Source: Photobacterium sanctipauli (GTDB lineage Bacteria; Pseudomonadota; Gammaproteobacteria; Enterobacterales; Vibrionaceae). From it: a stretch of 64,000 nt of DNA. Under the pieces are notes generated by a model, which saw only the letters and a program-made list of their open reading frames with translations, had not been told where the DNA came from and did no database searches. The stretch spans positions 62,001 through 126,000 of the forward strand of contig NZ_PYMA01000004.1 of assembly GCF_003026495.1 (NCBI RefSeq), given 5' to 3'. A program made the position numbers and the translations under genes. Below are positions 17,655 to 26,062 of this stretch, one piece after another (the stretch's first letter is position 1; the number at the start of each line of letters is the position of its first letter).

Positions 17655-18587
17655 TTAATTTCTAGGGCTATCTATTATTCCTTCTTCCCTTAACTGGTTG
17701 AGTAGATCAGCTGTTTTTTCCTTGAGTAAATCTCTAAGTAGTCGAGACGCTGGCGTAATCGATTGGCGGCTTGGGAAAATTAACCACAGTTCGGTTGGCG
17801 TAGGCTTAAACTCTGTCATTACGCTGACTACATTGCCAGAGAGCAAGTCATTAGCCATATCTAGGCATGATTTAACTGCCAAGCCCTGGCCGGAGGCACA
17901 CCAACGACGCACTAAATCACCATCGTTTGATGCTCGGTTACTGCGCACCCTCATTTTGTATTCTTTATTCTCCCCATCAAAGTGCCAAACATCATGAATC
18001 ACATCATGTAATTGGTATAACAATGCATTATGAGTCACTAGTTCAGATGGGTGTTTAGGTTCGCCGTTTGCTGCTATGTAACTTGGTGAAGCGCAAAGTA
18101 CTCGAGGGACATCGCATAGTTTAAAACCATACAAATTGCTGTCTTTTGGTGAGCCATATCTAAGGGCGATATCGACAGAGTCACGATAGAAGTCGACATT
18201 GCTATCAGTAATGTTCGCTCTAAGGCTGACGTTAGGATAAGTGGTCAAAAACTCATCAAGCCATGGCGTCACAACATTCCGCCCAAGATCAGACGAGAGG
18301 GCGATGCGTATGGTGCCATCAACGATATCAAGATCGGACTTTAGGTTTTGTTCTGCTTGTTCTAGCAGTTGCAACGCTTGCTGACATTGCGGGATGTATT
18401 TTTCGCCCGCTGGGGATAACCGTAACTGACGCGTTGTTCTGGTGAATAGCTCAACCCCGAGCATGTTCTCAACTCGCTTGACAGCAGCGCTAGCTGTAGC
18501 TGTGCGCATATCCAACTCAATAGCTGCAGCGGTGATGCTTTGGCATTCAGCGACTTTAAGAATGATACGGAGATCTTGAATATGCAT
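17655..18587 (-). CDS. LysR-family transcriptional regulator
   Basis: A 310-aa regulator. The winged-helix part is MHIQDLRIILKVAECQSITAAAIELDMRTATASAAVKRVENMLGVELFTRTTR in pattern (residues 1-52, shown here by its typical Q-S-I-T and V-E-L-F-x-R blocks), followed by a two-lobed effector domain. The frame can be extended to 18623 with a TTG, but the ATG at 18587 gives the standard N-terminus. The gene is divergent from the ABM monooxygenase gene at 18705, with 117 bases between, which is the usual layout of a LysR protein and its target. Confidence 0.9.
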   Translation of the reverse strand: MHIQDLRIILKVAECQSITAAAIELDMRTATASAAVKRVENMLGVELFTRTTRQLRLSPAGEKYIPQCQQALQLLEQAEQNLKSDLDIVDGTIRIALSSDLGRNVVTPWLDEFLTTYPNVSLRANITDSNVDFYRDSVDIALRYGSPKDSNLYGFKLCDVPRVLCASPSYIAANGEPKHPSELVTHNALLYQLHDVIHDVWHFDGENKEYKMRVRSNRASNDGDLVRRWCASGQGLAVKSCLDMANDLLSGNVVSVMTEFKPTPTELWLIFPSRQSITPASRLLRDLLKEKTADLLNQLREEGIIDSPRN

Positions 18588-18704
18588 AGGCTTATTATCT
18601 AATAATTTTTGATAATGATTCAAATATTATGCTGTTTATGGCTGGGTAATCAAGGTCTACTATTAGTATCAGTTTCCAACAACACTATTCCCTAGAGGCA
18701 CAAA

Positions 18705-18995
18705 ATGGCAAAGCTAACCATCGTGGCAAACATCATCGCGAAAGAAGATAAAATTGAATTGGTAAAAGCGGAACTACTGAAGCTCATAGAGATTACGCGT
18801 GCTGAAGAAGGCTGCATTAACTACGATTTACATCAAGATAATGAAAACCCGGCGCATTTCCTATTTTTTGAAAATTGGACATCTCGTGAACTTTGGCAAA
18901 AGCACATGGGCAATACTCACCTAGCTGATTACTTGGCAGCAACGGAAGGTTGTGTTGAGCAATTCACAGTCAATGAAATGAGCCAGATTGGTTAA
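18705..18995 (+). CDS. ABM-domain monooxygenase-like protein
   Basis: A 96-aa protein of the YgiN-like ABM family. It has LTIVANIIAKEDKIELVKAELLKLI at the start, EEGCINYDLHQDNENPAHFLFFENW and the C-terminal strand VEQFTVNEMSQIG. Family members include quinol monooxygenases. The ATG has AGAGGC upstream. It is divergent from the LysR gene, which is its likely regulator. It resembles, but is not identical in layout to, the ABM protein at 10236. Confidence 0.85.
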   Translation: MAKLTIVANIIAKEDKIELVKAELLKLIEITRAEEGCINYDLHQDNENPAHFLFFENWTSRELWQKHMGNTHLADYLAATEGCVEQFTVNEMSQIG

Positions 18996-19025
18996 TCGAT
19001 TAAACTCGAGCATTACACTAGTAGC

Positions 19026-19697
19026 TTACTTTTCAATCTCAGCTTCAAACTCCGCTTGTAATACCTGCCGGTCAACTATCTCGATTGAACGGCGGTGAAC
19101 AACGATAGCTCCCGCATCTTGAAGTTGCTTCAAGATGCGGTTATATACTCGTAATGTCGTTCCGAGCCTTTCACACTCAAGGCTTTTATTGATGACATAG
19201 GTATCATCGGGTTGCTCGTGATTAAACGTGAGCAAATCATCAATGATGCAGTATTTAATGCTATGCAGGATATTGCGTGTCATACGCTCAACAGACAAGT
19301 ACCACTTAGTACTTATGTGCTTAAAAATAAACTCAGCGAGTTTTGGTGTTTGGTAAATGAGCTGGCAAAAGCGCTTGCCATCGACGGCATAGACTTCACA
19401 ATCAACTTCCGCTTTTACGCTGTAAAAACAATCCCTTTCAGAGAACAACTCCATTAATCCTAGAAAACCATTGTGCTTGAAGGTACCTAACTGGTATCGG
19501 CGTCCATGAACTGTTTGGCGGTTCAGCGAGATAGTACCGTCAAGGATAAAATAAATGGCTGTTACAGTTTGTCCCTGAGTGAAAATGGTTTGACCTTTAT
19601 TAAAGTGCACCTGTTTCAAGGACAGATCTTTTTGCTGCTGCTTGAGGTAATCAAGGATATTTTCAGAATGGTAGATGTCGTTTGAAGTAACGTGCAT
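19026..19697 (-). CDS. Crp/Fnr-family transcriptional regulator
   Basis: A 223-aa protein. The N-terminal cyclic-nucleotide-binding fold (VHFNKGQTIFTQGQTVTAIYFILDG near residues 30-54, then LGTFKHNGFLGLMELFSERDC) lacks a cluster of Cys residues like that of Fnr, and the usual cAMP-contacting R-S motif of Crp is not evident. The C-terminus has a winged helix with LECERLGTTLRVYNRILKQLQDAGAI as the recognition region. Ligand and targets are unknown. It converges with the ABM gene and stands alone. Confidence 0.82.
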   Translation of the reverse strand: MHVTSNDIYHSENILDYLKQQQKDLSLKQVHFNKGQTIFTQGQTVTAIYFILDGTISLNRQTVHGRRYQLGTFKHNGFLGLMELFSERDCFYSVKAEVDCEVYAVDGKRFCQLIYQTPKLAEFIFKHISTKWYLSVERMTRNILHSIKYCIIDDLLTFNHEQPDDTYVINKSLECERLGTTLRVYNRILKQLQDAGAIVVHRRSIEIVDRQVLQAEFEAEIEK

Positions 19698-19828
19698 AAC
19701 GGGAAGTGCAAAAGATAAAGTCAGAGGTTGGAATTGCCGATGAATACTAGCATTGATGACGTTGAAAGCCAGCTTTAAGTATCTGTTGAGATCACAGAAT
19801 GCTCAACTCAAAAGAGGTGAATACCAAT

Positions 19829-19854
19829 ATAGGTGCAGCCGTGACTGCACCTAT
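19829..19854. terminator. Hairpin downstream of rodA
   Basis: A perfect 10-bp inverted repeat, ATAGGTGCAG and CTGCACCTAT, with a 6-base loop, lies ten bases past the rodA stop. The sequence after it on the minus strand (ATTGGTATTC) has no good T-run, so termination may need other factors. Confidence 0.5.
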
Positions 19855-19864
19855 GGCAGTCAGT

Positions 19865-20947
19865 TTATTTAGGTTTGTAGGGCTTATAGAGGCATAGCGA
19901 CATGATAATGCCGAAGCAGACACCTTGGGTGATCATGGCTGTCCCCCCGTAACTAAAGAAGGGTAATGGGCTCCCCATAACAGGAAGCACGCCGCTCACC
20001 ATGCCCATATTGATGAAAGCATATAAGAAGAAGCTCAGTGCCAACGCACCACTCACCAGGCGATTAAATGGCGACTCACATTGGCTGGCTAACCATATTA
20101 CCCGGGCAGTAATAAACAAATACAAGCCAAGTAGAAGCGCACTACCAAGAAACCCCCATTCTTCAGCATAAGTCGAGAAGATAAAGTCAGTATGGCTTTC
20201 AGGAATAAAACCTAAATGTCCTTGGGTTGCGTTAGTCCAGCCTTTTCCTTTGATACCACCGGAACCGATAGCAATCAGTGACTGAATGATTTGATAACCG
20301 GCACCCAAAGGATCAGATTCTGGATCCAGAAATTGGCTCACACGTTTTTTCTGATATGCCTCCATCACAAAGAACCACAGCAATGGAGCCGCAGTGGCGA
20401 TGACTGCAAGAAAAGAACCAATGATTTTCCAGCTCATGCCAGCAAAGTAGAGAACGAACAAGGCGTAGATAATGGTAAAAATGGCACCGTCGAGGTCTGG
20501 CTGAATAAAGATCAGGCCTGCAGGTAATCCGGTGACGAGTAAGCATGTCGCTATTTTTTTTAGGTCAGGTCGGCCAGCTTCCACAACGAGGAGCCAGGCA
20601 ACCATCATTGGGATAGCCACTTTCACTAACTCAGAAGGCTGAAAACGGATTGGACCAATGGCGAGCCAGCGTTGCGAGCCATTGGTACTGTCGCCCATCA
20701 CAATAACCCCGAGTAGCAGGATAATTGCTAGGCCGTATAGGTATGGGGCGACATGTTGGTATTTTCTGGGTGGTATCGATGACATGACAATAATCGCACC
20801 AATAGCGATGAGGGCACGTACAATATGGCGCTCCATCATGGGCTCACTGAACCCACTGGCACTCCAAACGGTTAATGAACCCAATAAGATCAAAGCAATG
20901 ATCGCGAAAAGCAACGGAAGGTCGAGTCGTGGTCGGTATTGCAGCAT
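19865..20947 (-). CDS. rodA: RodA-type SEDS peptidoglycan glycosyltransferase (stand-alone copy)
   Basis: A 360-aa polytopic membrane protein of the FtsW/RodA/SpoVE family. RodA hallmarks are WSASG, FQPSE (102-106), the LDPESDPLGAGYQIIQS loop and ESHTDFIFSTYAEE, which carries the catalytic Asp. It ends PLPFFSYGG, as expected. SEDS proteins polymerise lipid II during cell elongation. Two points are odd. The conserved PDLGT motif reads PDLDG at 150-154. The gene is alone, with no PBP2 or lipoprotein partner as in the usual mrd locus. It is probably a second RodA; a full-length functional copy seems likely but is not shown. Confidence 0.88.
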   Translation of the reverse strand: MLQYRPRLDLPLLFAIIALILLGSLTVWSASGFSEPMMERHIVRALIAIGAIIVMSSIPPRKYQHVAPYLYGLAIILLLGVIVMGDSTNGSQRWLAIGPIRFQPSELVKVAIPMMVAWLLVVEAGRPDLKKIATCLLVTGLPAGLIFIQPDLDGAIFTIIYALFVLYFAGMSWKIIGSFLAVIATAAPLLWFFVMEAYQKKRVSQFLDPESDPLGAGYQIIQSLIAIGSGGIKGKGWTNATQGHLGFIPESHTDFIFSTYAEEWGFLGSALLLGLYLFITARVIWLASQCESPFNRLVSGALALSFFLYAFINMGMVSGVLPVMGSPLPFFSYGGTAMITQGVCFGIIMSLCLYKPYKPK

Positions 20948-21032
20948 AGTTTTTCATCAAATAGCATCACGTTGACAGCGCCCTAGGCACTGCATATTTA
21001 TCAACAAGTTATGTTGGGCGGCTTAAAAGCGT

Positions 21033-21566
21033 TTATGCCAATGAGTGATGTATGCTGATTTGTTTATAAAGCAGGTTAGAATCTTTCCATCCGCCAAGCC
21101 GATGCGGGTTGTTACTGTTATTGGTGTACAGGGCAGGAGGAAGTGGCGCAGGAGTGAGGGCAGCTATACGCCAATTATCGGCTATGTGGAAGGTTTCAAC
21201 CAATAGGTACCTGTTATCAGTACTCTCTGATGACTCGATAACTCTTGTGCTGGGTACTCTAGGGGTAGTAAGGAATATTCCATCAAGCTTGTCTGAATCG
21301 AATTGGCTTGATGTAACAAGCCGATAAGGTGCACCTGAGTGGCAACTCGAGTTGTCGCTGTGACGACGCTGCTCTGTGAATTCTGTCTCTAAATGAAAGT
21401 GATAAGAGACATGGTCATAGCCGGTGACAAAAAAGTGATATAGAGAGCTAGTGAGCAAAACAAGGCATAAGCCAAGCAACATAGCAAAATGTTGTTGGTA
21501 TCTATGATGTTTTCTAGCGGATAGCGACACAGTGATGGCAACGTTCTTAAGAGTAAAAGCTGGCAT
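21033..21566 (-). CDS. Hypothetical single-span membrane protein
   Basis: A protein of about 177 aa with one hydrophobic segment (FAMLLGLCLVLLTSSLYHFFV, near residues 28-48) and an otherwise polar, His- and Ser-rich chain. No family was recognised. No ribosome site is evident at the ATG; a TTG six codons upstream (21584) is an alternative. It lies upstream of and divergent from slyB. Coding status is uncertain. Confidence 0.4.
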   Translation of the reverse strand: MPAFTLKNVAITVSLSARKHHRYQQHFAMLLGLCLVLLTSSLYHFFVTGYDHVSYHFHLETEFTEQRRHSDNSSCHSGAPYRLVTSSQFDSDKLDGIFLTTPRVPSTRVIESSESTDNRYLLVETFHIADNWRIAALTPAPLPPALYTNNSNNPHRLGGWKDSNLLYKQISIHHSLA

Positions 21567-21685
21567 AAAATAGCTGTTTGACAAAAAAATGCAATTAAAA
21601 TTACAACAGTGCAGTTAAGAGTTAGAAAAACGGCCTATTGCTATACTTAGGGCAGTTAAAGGTAACTCCATAGGCAGGTGTTGAT

Positions 21686-22150
21686 GTGAAAGGGTTCTAT
21701 TTGATTGTTATTCTACTTAGTGCGCTAGGTATGTACGGTTGTTCTAGCAACCCCTATGGTGATTCCTATGGTGTTGCCGATACCAGGACTATTCAGCAGG
21801 TACGTTATGGGGTTATCACCAAAACAGAACCCGTCACCATTGAAGGTGAGGGCCAGGCCGTTGGGGCACTTGCAGGTGCTGCTGTGGGAGGAATCTTAGG
21901 TTCGAAAGTGGGTGGCGGTTCGGGGTCTGATATAGCAGCAATTGGTGGTGGTGTTTTAGGTGGTTATGCCGGTAGCAAGGCTGCTGAAGGGGTTACGCGA
22001 AGAAACGGGGTTAACTTAACCATTAAAATGGATGATACCGGTGAAACTATCGCAATTGTCCAAGAAGTGAATCCAAATGTTATCTTCCAAGTCGGTCAAC
22101 GTGTCAGGGTGAATGTTGATGGTAAAACGGCAAGGGTGGTACCAGAGTAG
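21686..22150 (+). CDS. slyB: SlyB-like outer-membrane lipoprotein
   Basis: A 154-aa lipoprotein with a lipobox LGMYGC (Cys19). The centre is a glycine-zipper 2TM segment (AVGALAGAAVGGILGSKVGGGSGSD... and GGGVLGGYAGSKAAEG), followed by a small beta domain ending VGQRVRVNVDGKTARVVPE, as in SlyB/Pcp. These proteins sit in the outer membrane and support envelope integrity under cation limitation. The first codon is GTG (an ATG two bases earlier is out of frame). A long terminator follows. Confidence 0.88.
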   Translation: MKGFYLIVILLSALGMYGCSSNPYGDSYGVADTRTIQQVRYGVITKTEPVTIEGEGQAVGALAGAAVGGILGSKVGGGSGSDIAAIGGGVLGGYAGSKAAEGVTRRNGVNLTIKMDDTGETIAIVQEVNPNVIFQVGQRVRVNVDGKTARVVPE

Positions 22151-22176
22151 CGCTAACACAAGTTGACTGTGGATGT

Positions 22177-22222
22177 ACCGCTCTATAATTGACACTCAGT
22201 GTGTTATGTTAGAGCGGTTTTA
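22177..22222 (+). terminator. Terminator of slyB
   Basis: ACCGCTCTA and TAGAGCGGT form a 9-bp outer stem around a loop that itself holds a small palindrome (ACACTCAGTGT), followed by TTTATTTTA. Confidence 0.75.
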
Positions 22223-22253
22223 TTTTACTTGTTAACAGGGAACGTAATCTTCA

Positions 22254-22916
22254 ATGACGTATCTATCTGCTGTAATCGTTGAACCAGAAGTAAAGGCAAC
22301 AGCCGCTGTAATTTGGTTGCATGGCCTTGGATCAAATGGTCACGACTTTGAGGCAATCCTACCTGAATTGCAGCTACCTGCTGATTCGCCTGTCCGTTTT
22401 ATTTTTCCTCACTCGCCGTCAATACCCGTAACCATTAACGGTGGGATGGTCATGCCAGCTTGGTACGATATTCTCGAAATGGGCGCGGGCAGAAAGTTAA
22501 ACATTGACCAGTTGGTTGCTTCGGCTGAACAAGTTACTCAGCTGGTAGATAGAGAAATCGATAGCGGGATCGCAAGTGAAAGAGTGATTCTAGCGGGCTT
22601 TTCTCAAGGTGGCGCGGTAGCTTACCATGCAGCGCTAACATACCCACAAACGCTGGGTGGTTTGCTTGTTTTATCGACATATTTCCCAACTGCAGACGAT
22701 ATTGTGGTTGCCGAAGCGAACAAAAATCTCTGTGTTGATGTTATGCATGGGTCTTATGACCCTGTGGTATTACCCGCTATGGGTAAAGCAGCAGTCGATT
22801 CTTTGCAACAGCTTGGCTTCCAACCGACTTGGCGAGAATATCCAATGGAGCATCAGGTTTGCTACGAGCAAATTAAAGATATAGCTAATTGGTTCAAGCA
22901 ACAGTTAAATATCTAA
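22254..22916 (+). CDS. Alpha/beta-hydrolase carboxylesterase (phospholipase/carboxylesterase family)
   Basis: A 220-aa cytoplasmic enzyme of the Abhydrolase_2 family, of normal length. The oxyanion-hole block LHGLG is at 23-27, the nucleophile Ser117 is in GFSQGG (115-120), Asp169 is in GSYDPVV, and His200 is in MEHQV, giving a complete catalytic triad. Bacterial members hydrolyse short-chain esters, and some act on lysophospholipids or acyl-proteins. It has an AGGGAAC ribosome site and its own downstream terminator, so it is probably monocistronic. Confidence 0.9.
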   Translation: MTYLSAVIVEPEVKATAAVIWLHGLGSNGHDFEAILPELQLPADSPVRFIFPHSPSIPVTINGGMVMPAWYDILEMGAGRKLNIDQLVASAEQVTQLVDREIDSGIASERVILAGFSQGGAVAYHAALTYPQTLGGLLVLSTYFPTADDIVVAEANKNLCVDVMHGSYDPVVLPAMGKAAVDSLQQLGFQPTWREYPMEHQVCYEQIKDIANWFKQQLNI

Positions 22917-22946
22917 AAGACTTTTATAATCCTGCTGTGAAATTAT

Positions 22947-22979
22947 AAACCCTTGGTATTAATATGCTGAGGGTTTTTT
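22947..22979 (+). terminator. Terminator of the carboxylesterase gene
   Basis: AAACCCT and AGGGTTT arms separated by a 16-base loop, followed by TTTTA; the run of T after GGG is seven long. Confidence 0.7.
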
Positions 22980-23084
22980 ATATCTATTATCCAAGCCGTT
23001 ATTTACGATTAGGCGCACTGAAAAGAGGATAAGCTAAGTCTAGTATCACGCCTTTGATTTATATGTTCATTTGGCACAAGTTTA

Positions 23085-23666
23085 ATGGTTGAGATTTTAA
23101 CATTTGGTTTAGGATACGAATTAGTAAATCATAGTTTGCAAATGGTTACCGCTACAGACTCAGGCAACACTGACGGTTATACCTACCAAGAACAATGCTG
23201 TAAGGGCGATATCTTCTTGTCTATTGGTACTTTTATCAATCATCAGCATAAAGCCGGCCTTAAGTATACTAGAGGCAATGCTGATCTAATGGTTGATAAT
23301 ATCAATGATAGCTATGATTACTCTTCGGATAGGTGGGCACTATTTGCTGAAATGAACCAAGTGTTTAAACTCGATTTATACCCGTTAAATAGCCCTAATA
23401 TTTATACCATTGTTGGCGGTGAGCTTGGCTTTTCTAATATAAAGTTCGATGGTGGTACGGGTTATGAAAATATCGAAGGAACTGTTTTTGATGTCGCCCT
23501 TAAATTAGGGGTGGGGTATATTTTAAATGATAATTACCAAGCAGAGTCTTATCTTCAATTTCGAGTACCTACCGATAACCTTGAATATGACAGTTACTGG
23601 GGGGACTACATGAAGACTCAGACCAGTATTTCGCTTGGGTTTCAGCTAAGTTTTAATGGTAGCTAA
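23085..23666 (+). CDS. Beta-barrel-like protein lacking a signal peptide
   Basis: A 193-aa frame with alternating strands typical of small outer-membrane barrels (KAGLKYTRGNADL, YTIVGGELGFSNIKFD, FDVALKLGVGYILNDNY, TSISLGFQLSFNGS). It resembles the tail of OmpW- or opacity-like proteins but no firm family can be given. No signal peptide is present, an in-frame stop lies at 23055, and no ribosome site marks the ATG. It is probably the remnant of a longer gene whose 5' end was lost, or a gene whose true start is in another frame. Confidence 0.5.
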   Translation: MVEILTFGLGYELVNHSLQMVTATDSGNTDGYTYQEQCCKGDIFLSIGTFINHQHKAGLKYTRGNADLMVDNINDSYDYSSDRWALFAEMNQVFKLDLYPLNSPNIYTIVGGELGFSNIKFDGGTGYENIEGTVFDVALKLGVGYILNDNYQAESYLQFRVPTDNLEYDSYWGDYMKTQTSISLGFQLSFNGS

Positions 23667-23677
23667 GCGTTTTTAGG

Positions 23678-23699
23678 GCTCGGCATTAGCATGCCGAGC
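23678..23699. terminator. Perfect 9-bp hairpin after the barrel gene
   Basis: GCTCGGCAT and ATGCCGAGC with a 4-base loop lie between two convergent genes. No T-run follows on either strand, so its role as a terminator is uncertain. Confidence 0.4.
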
Positions 23700-23771
23700 A
23701 TGATCAAGCTTAAGTGTGCAGTGATCGAATAGCGTAGGCGCCAAAACTAATTTGTTGGCGCGCCAGTTCCT

Positions 23772-24392
23772 TTATATAGCTAGCTTCTTTAAATAGCTTG
23801 GAACTGATGCTTTAGCCGTTTTAGCCAGCTTTTGCATGTGCGAGAAAGACAGCGCATTGATTTGATAGTTAGACTGAATGGTCGAGAGTATTTCCAACCA
23901 CAGTTTAGCAGTCATTTCTGAATCGGCTAAAGCACGGTGAAATACGCCATCATTGTCGATGTTTAGGTAATCAACGAGCGTACCAAGCTTATGGTTCGGT
24001 GCATCTTGGAATAGCCGACGGGCAATTAGCATCGAACAAGTAAACTTACCTTGGTAATCACGGTTGATCTGCGCCAGTTCTGCATCTAAAAAGCGTTGGT
24101 CAAATGAAGCGTTATGGGCAACCAGATTATACCCCTGAATGAAGTCAGCAAATTCATCCATGACTTCATCGCAAGGCGCAGCAGTACGAAGCATGTTATT
24201 GGTGATACCAGTATAACCTTCAATGAAGCTGCTTACTCGAAAGCCAGGGTTCATCAGTTTTTGGAAGTGATCGACAACCACGCCATTATCCATCTTTACG
24301 GCACCGATCTCGATGGCGCGATCTCCCATGTTAGGCGATAAGCCTGTGGTCTCGAAATCGAGGACAATAACTGATTCAGCGTTTGTTTGCAT
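23772..24392 (-). CDS. DEDDh 3'-5' exonuclease (DnaQ/PolC-epsilon-like)
   Basis: A 206-aa exonuclease. The first motif is [11 protein letters not shown] with Asp12 and Glu14, the second is [19 protein letters not shown], and the third [14 protein letters not shown] holds the general-base His and final Asp. There is no helicase or polymerase domain, so it is a stand-alone proofreading-type nuclease. The substrate could be DNA or RNA; the compact size is like that of ExoX/RNase T relatives. The DUF3859 gene lies just upstream on the same strand and may be co-transcribed. Confidence 0.87.
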   Translation of the reverse strand: MQTNAESVIVLDFETTGLSPNMGDRAIEIGAVKMDNGVVVDHFQKLMNPGFRVSSFIEGYTGITNNMLRTAAPCDEVMDEFADFIQGYNLVAHNASFDQRFLDAELAQINRDYQGKFTCSMLIARRLFQDAPNHKLGTLVDYLNIDNDGVFHRALADSEMTAKLWLEILSTIQSNYQINALSFSHMQKLAKTAKASVPSYLKKLAI

Positions 24393-24429
24393 ATTTTAAG
24401 GTTACCTTGTACTGCTTTGTTTACTGTGA

Positions 24430-24852
24430 CTAATAGCCACGACGTTTCCAAAATTCACCTTCGTCTTTTGCATAAAGATTGAAGGTTTTTTCTGCAACGA
24501 TTTTTCCACCCAATTCTATAGTCATTCGCCATGGGCCGATTTTATTGTCGATAGGTTCCCAAATGGTGTCACCCAGGTAGAAATCCCAATCATTTGTTCT
24601 TACATGAAGCTCGCCATCAAATGGCTCAAGTTCATCACCGTCTTCATCAGTGATGCCTGGGTGATAGATACAGTATCGGATCTTCTCACCACGGGCTTTC
24701 TTAATGTTCACTGTGAAGCCGAACTCAATATCGATTTCCGCCGGTACATCCGTGGTGAAAGTTTTGATTTTAGGTAAGTGCTTAGACTCAGCATCCCATG
24801 TGGTGTGGATCCCATAGGTTTCAATGCTGACAACAGGTTTAGATTTGGCCAT
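24430..24852 (-). CDS. DUF3859-family protein
   Basis: A 140-aa protein with the DUF3859 pattern: VVSIETYGIHTTWD, then VPAEIDIEFGFTVNIKKARGEKIRYCIYHPGI, and the C-terminal KTFNLYAKDEGEFWKRRGY. Function is unknown; no signal peptide is present. The ATG at 24852 (MAKSK) gives the common start, five codons inside the longest frame. It ends 37 bases before the exonuclease start on the same strand. Confidence 0.78.
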   Translation of the reverse strand: MAKSKPVVSIETYGIHTTWDAESKHLPKIKTFTTDVPAEIDIEFGFTVNIKKARGEKIRYCIYHPGITDEDGDELEPFDGELHVRTNDWDFYLGDTIWEPIDNKIGPWRMTIELGGKIVAEKTFNLYAKDEGEFWKRRGY

Positions 24853-25102
24853 GTGCAGTGTTAACAAAGAAATAGTAGGGCGATTATAACTGATTTAGCC
24901 ACCCAGAGCATGACTTCAAACATATTACTAGAGTAATCACTTTTTGTGCCAGCTAATACAAAACGATCTAAGTAGGCGTTCAAAATGTCTTTTTATCGAG
25001 TGGTGTTCTGTTAAAATTCGATGTATACAGTTTGCTGTTCTGTATATTGAATTTACGGCAATGAGTGCTGATGGCTCTAAACAGTAATATAGAAGGAAAA
25101 TC

Positions 25103-25330
25103 ATGAGTTTTAGCGACAACTTTAATCAATTGCACTTCGACATGATTATTCGCTCGGACAAGCTTGGCCTGCAATGGGGAAGTAACAATGTGGGATACCA
25201 CGGGATGGGATTAGCTGAAATTAAAGCTGATATTCAGACGTGGTATCCAACTCGACGTTCTGGCACGTATAGAAGCCGGATGAAGAGTTTGCTAGACGCC
25301 AAAGACTTAGTATTGGTCTGTAATCGTTGA
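25103..25330 (+). CDS. Hypothetical 75-aa protein
   Basis: A small soluble protein with a strong ribosome site (GAAGGAAAATC before ATG). It has aromatic and Gly-rich patches (LGLQWGSNNVGYHGMG) and a basic stretch (YPTRRSGTYRSRMKSLLD). No family was recognised. It is a single gene, and the start is well supported. Confidence 0.65.
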   Translation: MSFSDNFNQLHFDMIIRSDKLGLQWGSNNVGYHGMGLAEIKADIQTWYPTRRSGTYRSRMKSLLDAKDLVLVCNR

Positions 25331-25393
25331 GATCAGTTCGTTGATACGGCATGCACCCGACACACCATGGTTATCGGGTGCAGTAGAATTTAG

Positions 25394-25552
25394 CTAGTCA
25401 CCATCGTCATCACTCGATGACCCTTTCGCAAAGTTCGTATCGAGATCGTCATCAACATTGAGATCGATTTCTTCATCATCCATCTGCTTGTCAACGATGT
25501 TATCGTGTTCTTCTTGTGGTGGGTTAAAGATGTTCTTGAGCCAATCAAACAT
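25394..25552 (-). CDS. Small acidic protein, 52 aa
   Basis: A frame of 52 codons with an AAGG site at proper distance from its ATG. The N-terminus MFDWLKNIFNPPQEE looks like an amphipathic helix, and the rest is very acidic (DKQMDDEEIDLNVDDDLD, ending SSSDDDGD). No family was recognised by eye, though similar short acidic proteins are common in Vibrionaceae. The balanced codon use and ribosome site favour a real gene. Confidence 0.6.
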   Translation of the reverse strand: MFDWLKNIFNPPQEEHDNIVDKQMDDEEIDLNVDDDLDTNFAKGSSSDDDGD

Positions 25553-25576
25553 AGGCTTGCCTTAGTGGTATCCCAC

Positions 25577-26032
25577 AGTTATCCATCATGAGTGTACATG
25601 CTAATTGTAGTTTATTGAGACATTTGTCACTGATTAAATCTCATACCCAAAAGTAGGGAGGTGTGCAGTGTTGTCATTTTGTTAATTTTACAACCTTTAT
25701 TGATGCACTAATTTGCTTAGTTATCGGCTAGACAGAAAAGTCTTGAAGAAAAACCCGAGTTAAGGTTATTATTCAGCTGCTATATTGAACAATCCCTCCT
25801 GCGACACTTTTCCTTACATTTCGTACTTACACCACCATAACAAATATTTCAGTTGTTTGTGTTTCGACATATTCGCTAAATCTTTACTGATATTAAATAC
25901 ATAAATAGTGTTCTGATTACAGAACTATACGGTTCGATACGCTTATTAAAACACAAACATAAAAATCATGAATATATTTGCTTCTAACAATAACAAGCAG
26001 ATAAACGTCAGCTTTATTTTTTGAGGTATCTT
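25577..26032 (+). other. 456-base region upstream of the antiporter without long frames
   Basis: AT-rich sequence with no open frame of note except the short leader at its end and no clear hairpin with a T-run. It probably carries the promoter and a long 5' leader of the antiporter gene. No riboswitch or tRNA pattern was recognised. Confidence 0.4.
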
Positions 26033-26062
26033 ATGTTTATGGTTTTTGAGGTGACAGAATGA
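26033..26062 (+). CDS. Nine-codon upstream frame overlapping the antiporter start
   Basis: ATG codes MFMVFEVTE and ends in TGA, whose first two bases are the last two of the antiporter ATG (ATGA overlap). TTGAGG lies seven bases before its ATG. The same TTTTTGAGGT string recurs inside it as the ribosome site of the antiporter. It may be a leader peptide that couples translation, or chance. Confidence 0.35.
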   Translation: MFMVFEVTE

